Part shown: positions 21,509-27,627 of the stretch, in pieces | Layout of the letters: the number at the start of each line of letters is the position of its first letter | Position numbering within the stretch: the stretch's first letter is position 1 | Assembly: GCA_000697335.1 (NCBI GenBank) | Contig: JNEM01008971.1 | Span: 1 to 27,627 of the forward strand | Reading direction: 5' to 3' | From: Conidiobolus incongruus B7586 | Lineage: Eukaryota; Entomophthoromycota; Entomophthoromycetes; Entomophthorales; Conidiobolaceae | Length of the DNA: 27,627 bases | Notes under the pieces: model-generated | Seen by the model: only the letters and a program-made list of their open reading frames with translations | Database searches by the model: none | What the model was told of the DNA's origin: nothing | Made by a program: the position numbers and the translations under genes

Positions 21509-22831
21509 ACTATTATTTATTATGTTTGTATTATTTTGTTTCAGTGACTGAATTTATTTTTTTTAAATCAATGAATATTACGCAAGCTCATTTTTATATG
21601 ATTTTTAGAATTTGAATTTATGGGAATTTAAATAGATAATTAAAATTATTTAAAAAAAGTGAATTATATAAAATAAATCAACTAATACGCACAATTTGTA
21701 ATATATTACATAATGTGAAATTCTATAAAAATTTAATTATTTGTTAGATAATACATTACCTTTTATATTATAATATGATTTATTTATTATCATCGAGTGT
21801 AAGATTAAAAAAATCTGTTAATGATGAACAAATTTTTATTTGAAATATATTTAATACAAATTAAATCAGCCAAATTATTATATAATATTTTATTATTATT
21901 AAATTATAATGGAATGAAAAAATTTTAAAACTACGATTGAATAGCAGATAACCTTTTTTAATTATAATATTAACCTAAAGTAGCACTATAGAATTTGATC
22001 AAACCCCAGAATAAATGAGTCAGAAATAAAATAGTTATTGATATAACATATCATGATAGAATATGATTTTATGAAATTATAATTTAGCTGATTGTTAAAA
22101 TGATGATTTTGGAAATATTTTTCAAATCTGACATTTTATCTAATGCAGAATTCTTGAATATAATGGATGTAAATATTATTACAATATTGATTGTATATTT
22201 TAGAAAGATTGAGATTATTTGTCTTGATTAAATTTTGATTGAAACAGATTTTTATGAATTATAAATGGCAGTATAGTATTAATTATATGAATATTCTATA
22301 AAGTATTTGACTTATTTTTAAAGATTGAGAAATATTTTTCAAAAATAAATATTATATTGTTCATCAAAAATGATATTGAAATATCAGACGAATTATTCAT
22401 ATCATTAAATTTTAGTCCAATAATAAATAATGGACTATAAACATTTAGCTAATTTGGATATATTTTCAGATAATAATGAAGAATGAATTTAGGGATATTT
22501 CTAATAGTACACTCTATAGTTTCAATACAATAAAATTTAATATAAGCATTTAGAATTATTTCAAGTATCTTCTGTTTATATAAACAAAAATACTTATTAA
22601 TAAATAATCGAGGTCATCTCAATTGACTAGGAATAAATAGATTAATTTCCCATGATAAATTAAATCTTAATGAATTTTTTGAGTGCTATTAAAGTATCAA
22701 TAATATTTATCATCATTTATCAAATACACAAATTAACCATTTAAAATTAAATACATTAAATTTCAAATTGAAAATCCCACAATTTACAAAATTAAAGATT
22801 TGTGGGTTATGATTAATCTGAAGATTTTTCA
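21509..22831. other. Divergent intergenic region PSMD5/RPL36
   Basis: About 1.3 kb of very AT-rich DNA between divergently transcribed genes. Only the RPL36-proximal end shows promoter-like elements: an inverted repeat CCCACAA (22776-22782) / TTGTGGG (22800-22806). No open frame is convincing; the minus-strand frame at 22713-22907 is promoter DNA read by chance. Confidence 0.45.
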
Positions 22832-22864
22832 ATTGGCCCTCTCTACGAATAAGTTTATTATAAA
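22776..22864 (+). promoter_or_regulatory. RPL36 promoter elements
   Basis: In order: CCCACAA and its inverted copy TTGTGGG (22776-22782 and 22800-22806, 17-nt spacer); ATTGG, an inverted CCAAT box (22832-22836), 72 nt before the start codon; and TATAAA (22859-22864), about 45 nt before it. A pyrimidine-rich tract follows (CTTTCCCC, CCTCCACTT), as is common at ribosomal-protein transcription starts. The spacing is sensible for a TATA promoter; binding factors are inference. Confidence 0.5.
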
Positions 22865-22908
22865 GAGGCATCTTTCCCCAACCTCCACTTATTCTAATAA
22901 TCAACAAA

Positions 22909-23223
22909 ATGGCCGTTGCTCAACGTACTGGTTATATCATTGGTAAAAATAAGGGTCACATCACCACTCCCCGTGAGTTAAAGCAAAGACCCAGCCAACG
23001 TCGTGGTCTCCCCAAGAAGCGCACCAGATTCGTCCGCGACTTAGTTAGAGAAGTTGTTGGTTTCGCTCCTTACGAACGTCGTGTTATGGAATTGCTTAAG
23101 AACTCCAAGGATAAGCGTGCCCGTAAGTTGGCTAAGAAGAGATTGGGTACTTTGGTCCGTGCCAAGAAGAAGGTTGAAGAACTCAGCAACATCATCGCCG
23201 AATCTCGTCGTGCTCAACACTAA
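22909..23223 (+). CDS. RPL36: Cytosolic 60S ribosomal protein eL36
   Basis: A 104-aa single-exon gene for a structural protein of the large ribosomal subunit. The sequence [20 protein letters not shown], then [40 protein letters not shown] and [20 protein letters not shown] covers the complete family length with all the basic segments. Codon choice is strongly biased (CGT, AAG, GTC, CTC), unlike the AT-leaning neighbours, as expected for a highly expressed gene. The start has a good context (CAACAAAATGGCC). The lack of introns contrasts with most other genes here. Confidence 0.97.
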   Translation: MAVAQRTGYIIGKNKGHITTPRELKQRPSQRRGLPKKRTRFVRDLVREVVGFAPYERRVMELLKNSKDKRARKLAKKRLGTLVRAKKKVEELSNIIAESRRAQH

Positions 23224-23272
23224 GTTACATGACTTGAGGGAAAAGATCTAATCTACTCTTTGTTTGTATAGG

Positions 23273-23303
23273 TTGGTGAAGTACCCCTTGTTCACCAAAT
23301 AAA
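23273..23303 (+). terminator. 3'-UTR hairpin and AATAAA signal of RPL36
   Basis: TTGGTGAA (23273-23280) pairs perfectly with TTCACCAA (23291-23298) across a 10-nt loop. AATAAA (23298-23303) overlaps the foot of the hairpin, about 75 nt after the stop codon. The layout suits transcript 3'-end formation; a role of the hairpin in processing is inference. Confidence 0.45.
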
Positions 23304-24091
23304 CTGTAGCACCAACAATCTAACCAATCTTTATGACTAACTCCCCGGCAACTTGACATATATTACACTATATCAAGAGCGATAAAATTACAATTAGAAA
23401 AATTATCAACCTATTTACCTCTGATTGTTTTATCTTGTTCTTCTAAATTAATGAACCGATTCATAGGTATAATTAATCCAATTGATCTCTTACTTTTTTA
23501 TTTTAGATATTTTACCGATCTGATTAGTAGAATACCGTTCACTCACGTATTTTGTTTTCATTAGTTTTCCTGATATATGAATCTCAAACACAGCTCAGAA
23601 ATCAACTTGAACTCTTCTGAAACGGAAATACTCTTAAAAGTTATATGAGTTTCAAGATCACTATTATTCTTTGTATTTGAGATTCTTATTGTGATCTGCT
23701 TCCAGTATGTTTGTTGAGATCTTATAAATCTTTTATATTTTGGATTTTTCATTCTCTTAATATTTTTCAAGTACCAACCTTGGCATAAATTAGTTAATTT
23801 GGAGTTATATAGATCTTATTGCCAATCTAAATTAGTACTAAAATACTATTTTCTAGTTCAAGTCATTAGTCACAAGTATTTCATTTATTTTCATTTCGTT
23901 TCCTTTAGTAAATATTCTGATTTATCAAATTATTTTATAATTATTATTACCTTGCATTCAGATCCAAATTAACCATCCCATATTTGGAACATTTTAATAA
24001 TTCTCTATAATAGTCCTATTATTATTATTAATCAATTACTAGATAGAGCAATCAATTTAATTTCAATAAAAATTTGATTATTAAATATAAA
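23304..24091. other. AT-rich spacer
   Basis: No gene is supported. A minus-strand frame at 23561-23749 (63 aa from its first ATG, Lys/Thr/Ser-rich) matches nothing and has no splice partners, so it is treated as chance. ATT repeats lie near 24020. Confidence 0.4.
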
Positions 24092-25774
24092 ATGGAAGAA
24101 TATTTTGATAAAATTAAACAGCAATACTTTCATGCTATTCCTTTAAGAAGTTTTAATTTTAATTGGGATGATCTAGTCAAAGTAATAAATAATTCAACTT
24201 CTAGATTGTATGATCATTTACTTATTGAAATAGATTCCTGAATTTGATAGTTATATATTACAAGAATAATTACTAGACGAAGTAAGAGTAATCCACAATA
24301 AAATATAATGGTTTTAAAGATTATTCTATAGCTCATTATGAACAATATTAAGCATCCAAAAACTCAAGTAATTATTAATTTACCTAATGCGAGTTGTCAA
24401 ACTAAATTTTTGAAAAAATAAATTTCATTGGTAGAAAAATCAAGTAATATTTTTCGATACTTATTTTATTCGACAGATGTTTGATTCCTTTGTGATATTT
24501 GTTAGGAGATTCATGATTCAATCATGGGTCAAGCTGTTCTTGGAATGGTTACTACTGGATCAATTGGTATATTAAAAACTAACTATTTGACCATAAATAT
24601 CAACCAATATTTAGAGAATCCTCAAGCTGTGATCATTAAAAGATACCCTACTCAGATCAATTGGCTTGAAAATGTAGACCATCAGTGGCTGGATTTACTG
24701 GAGGAACCTAGTCTGATTACACAAGGTAATAATATTTTGATCATATATCTTAACAAATAACTAGAAACTACTGGTTTGAGAGCTTGGTAAGTAGCAAAAA
24801 TCAATATCCTGGTTAAATGTTCAAATCTATTAATATTTTTGTAACTCAATTTGTTTATAATAGGCAAGCCAGGTATATATTCCCTAATTTAATTATTGAT
24901 TATGATTATTAGCTTACATATAGCTTAGCCTTGGCAGTATATTTTATAAATCACAGAGGTATAACTTTTCAAATTAAAATTCAAATCAGGATTTGGATTA
25001 AATTGACAATCCTTAGAAATTATAGACTAACAAGTTTTGGAACTTGGATCTGGTGGTGAATTTTTAGGTATATTTTATATATTGTCTTTTTGATAGATTC
25101 GAGCAATATTAAATTAATTAGGATATTTGTGTAGCACTTTAAACCTATAAAAAATAACATCGAGTGATTGCCATCTACTCGTTTTAGATCACTCAAAGCT
25201 GAATAGAGAAATCAGTAAGTAAAAATGACTCAAGCATTTTATAGTTAACAAAAATTTAGATCAAAATACTACCAGAGGTTCATTAAATATTGTCAATTTA
25301 GATTCGACTAACATGATTGAAGATGAGTTAATATCTTTATCTTCTCAGGTGATCATTGGGGCAGATATTATAATATCATCAACCGTGAATTAAATCATCG
25401 ATTATTAACCACGGTTTTGATAGACTTGTGATTTAGATATTATCAAATTCTTGGTCCCATTAATTCAAAAAAAATAGCAGACATCAGTTTGGAATCCATC
25501 CCTAAGGTATTAGTTTATCTAGTTTGTACATTGAGAAATGAAGATACTTTCAACGGATTGTTAGAGTTAATAGGTAATATTATTTTCACTTATATTCAAT
25601 ACATTATATAACTATATATAGATTCTAATAATAATAAATACTCGATGGAACAAATCAATCAGAAATCAAGCATTATATTTAGATGACAATAAAGAATTTG
25701 GTAATATTCGATTACCTGTTAATTTCTTGGACCATTTCCAAACCCTAATTAGTGTAGTGCATTTGATAGAATAA
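24092..25774 (+). pseudogene. EFM3: Broken eEF2-lysine methyltransferase gene (EFM3/EEF2KMT, FAM86 family)
   Basis: Family hallmarks appear in order: FHAIPLRSFNFNWDDL; NNIKHPKTQ; the exactly spliced EEPSLITQETTGLRAWQAS; the SAM-binding motif VLELGSGGEFLG; SSDCHLLVLD; QVIIGADI; and VYLVCTLRNEDTF (human has VYVAFTVRNPETC). Functional members trimethylate a lysine of elongation factor 2. Eight introns can be read: 24282-24331, 24726-24764, 24787-24863, 24873-24923, 24959-25016, 25068-25096, 25215-25244 and 25574-25621. All have GT and AG ends, and a 9-nt exon (24864-24872) lies between the third and fourth. The frame is broken: shifts near 24234, 24480 and 25670, and in-frame stops near 24271, 24419, 25028, 25150 and 25390. 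The motif order is certain; exact exon ends are partly inferred. It ends 98 bp from the convergent ADE5,7 gene. Confidence 0.8.
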
Positions 25775-25872
25775 GCTTGTTGAATATATATAATTTTTAA
25801 TATATTATATTAAAATATCACAAATAAATCAATAATTCTATTAAAGAATTAGTTTATTAAAAGTTTTCAAGT

Positions 25873-27627
25873 TTATAGCCAAGCTGATTCAAGGTCATTT
25901 AATTGAACTCTAGTGCTATTTTCAGACAAATTGTGAAGATGACCAATAACGTGGAATTCATCACCCTGGGCGGTAAGAGTACTCTTAACATTTTCAACTT
26001 CAGAAGGATCGACGATAAGGATCATACCGATACCACAGTTGAAAGTTCTGGCCATTTCATAAGCAGGAATGTTACCAGTTTGCATAAGCCACTTGAAAAC
26101 TGGCAATTGAGACCATGTGGTGCAGTTGATAGTAGCTCCCAAATGATCGGGCAGGACACGAGGAACGTTGTCAACAAAACCACCTCCAGTAATGTGAGCC
26201 ATACCCTTGATCCTTTGTTCGCGAATCAAAGGCAACAAAGGTTTAATATAGAGTTTAGTGGGAGTTAATAATGCTTCACCAATGCTGACATTAGATTGGA
26301 AAGGACATGGCGAATCGAAGTTCAATCCATTTACTTCAACAACTTTACGGACTAAGGAGAAACCATTTGAGTGGACACCAGAAGATGGTAAACCAATCAA
26401 AATATCATCAGCCTTAATATCGTTGATGCGAGGGAGGACGTGTTCGCGTTCAACAGCACCGACAGCAAAACCAGCAACGTCATAATCGCCCTTGGCGTAT
26501 AATCCAGGCATTTCAGCAGTTTCACCTCCAACAAGAGCACATCCAGATTCAATACAACCAGCAGCGACACCACGGACAACATCGGCAGCAACATTAACTT
26601 CAAGTTTACCACAAGCATAGTAATCAAGGAAGAATAAGGGTTCAGCACCTTGAACAATCAAGTCGTTGACACTCATGGCAACAAGATCAATACCAATAGT
26701 ATCATGTTTGTTGACTTCATGGGCAATCTTTAATTTGGTACCAACACCATCAGTAGCAGAAACCAAAATGGGATCTCTGAAGCCAGTAGCCTTCAAGTCG
26801 AATAAACCACCGAAACCACCAATATCTGAGTCAGTTCCAACACGACGAGTGGATTTGACAACAGATTTGATTTGATCAACTAAATTGTTACCAGCATCAA
26901 TGTCAACACCAGCTTGAGCGTAAGTCAAACCTTTCTTAGCGTTGGAAGCGAGGTACTTAACAGCGCGATGGGCAATATCTTTCCTGTAGAATCCACCTTC
27001 AAAAGATACAGATTGGACACCTTTGTAAGCGAGATCGATAGCTTCTTGCAAAGTAGTGCCAGAACCAGTGACAGCTAAGACACGACCACCAGCGGTGACA
27101 ACTTGACCATCACTTAATTTAGTACCAGCATGGAAGATGATTTGATTGGCATCAAGAGAAGAGGGAAGAGAGATGACCCTGTTCTTTTCATAGGAACCGG
27201 GATAACCGCCAGAGGCCATGATGACAGTACAAGCATGCTTATTTTCGAATTCAACAGGAATGGTGTCTAGTCTGCGTTCAACACTAGCCTATAACACGAG
27301 TTAATAAAGATATTAATTTAAATGCTAAAAATAACTTACCAACATAATTTCAGCCAAATCAGTCTTCAATAAGGGAAGAACAACTTCGGTTTCAGGGTCA
27401 CCAAAACGAACATTGTATTCTAAAACTTTGGGATCGCCGTTGGGAGTGACCATAATACCGACAAATAGTACACCGACAAAAGGATTACCTGCAATACTAT
27501 TAGTACTCTGAATAAATTATATTCATTTAAAGTTACCATCTTTTCTCAATCCCTTGATAGTGGGCTCTAAAATCTCCTTTTGCATTCTCTTAACTAATTC
27601 GGGAGTGCCAATAGGAGTAGGAGCATA
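25873..27627 (-). CDS. ADE5,7: Bifunctional purine enzyme GARS-AIRS (ADE5,7), 3' part
   Basis: The enzyme does steps 2 and 5 of de novo purine synthesis: phosphoribosylamine-glycine ligase (GARS) and AIR synthetase. The window holds three exons, 27627-27537 (cut by the window edge), 27488-27340 and 27288-25873, giving 551 residues; introns are 48 and 51 nt, and the first has a TACTAAT branch point. The GARS end includes [22 protein letters not shown] and [24 protein letters not shown] begins near [14 protein letters not shown] and has [68 protein letters not shown] and [13 protein letters not shown], so its active-site loops are intact. No GART domain follows, as in the fungal fusion. Codon use is biased towards high expression. 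The N-terminal GARS part lies outside the window. Confidence 0.95.

Noticed and set aside
23561-23770. Minus-strand ORF between RPL36 and the methyltransferase remnant
   Set aside because: Low-complexity composition, no family match, no splice partner and no promoter-like context.
10050-25774. Reassignment of TAA/TAG to glutamine, which would open several frames in the two broken genes
   Set aside because: mS41, CCCH/CHY, the histidine kinase, PSMD5, RPL36 and ADE5,7 all end at family-typical positions with TAA or TAG and do not contain them internally; the broken genes also have frameshifts and a TGA.
25903-26875. Plus-strand ORFs across the ADE5,7 exon
   Set aside because: They are antisense shadows of the strongly codon-biased AIRS reading frame.
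1-27627. CRISPR arrays, rRNA genes, tRNA genes, operons
   Set aside because: No regular spaced repeats, rRNA motifs or cloverleaf arms were found, and the gene structure is eukaryotic.

Overview
The window looks like nuclear DNA of an AT-rich fungus, most likely an early-diverging, non-Dikarya lineage. Genes are split by short GT-AG introns, mostly about 40-60 nt, and some introns contain recognisable branch points (TACTAAT, CACTAAC). Purine synthesis uses a fused GARS-AIRS enzyme, and there is a hybrid histidine kinase with a C-terminal receiver. A PSMD5-type proteasome chaperone, which is not the familiar form in yeasts, points away from ascomycetes. A Conidiobolus-like zygomycete is a guess from base composition and gene content; an AT-rich amoebozoan is a weaker alternative. 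TAA and TAG act as normal stops in the intact genes.

Layout: 1-3154 has no gene I can support, but it holds a 1.2-kb block (about 421-1690) almost without CA/TG dinucleotides, like the footprint of repeat-induced point mutation. A four-exon gene for mitoribosomal protein mS41 (FYV4) lies at 3155-3683 (-). A seven-exon CCCH/CHY zinc-finger gene lies at 4956-7703 (-). After a long AT-rich spacer come a decayed C2H2 zinc-finger gene (10050-11100, +) and its intact paralogue (12945-13766, +). A three-exon hybrid histidine kinase follows (15658-18171, +). Two GC-rich islands of unknown nature (18380-18545 and 18625-18870) sit in the spacer after it. Then come PSMD5 (19744-21508, -), the single-exon RPL36 (22909-23223, +), a broken eEF2-lysine methyltransferase gene of the EFM3/EEF2KMT family (24092-25774, +), and the 3' part of ADE5,7 (25873 to the window end, -).

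The genes do not form a pathway. They are a mix of housekeeping functions (mitochondrial and cytosolic translation, proteasome assembly, purine synthesis) and regulators (C2H2 factor, histidine kinase, CCCH/CHY protein). All exon maps were made by hand from splice consensus, reading phase and protein similarity remembered from the families; no search was run. I do not see a convincing new multi-gene system. The items most worth a second look are the CA/TG-depleted block, the GC-rich islands, the internal duplication in the CCCH/CHY protein, and the methyltransferase gene whose reading frame is broken while its splice sites, including a 9-nt microexon, are still readable.
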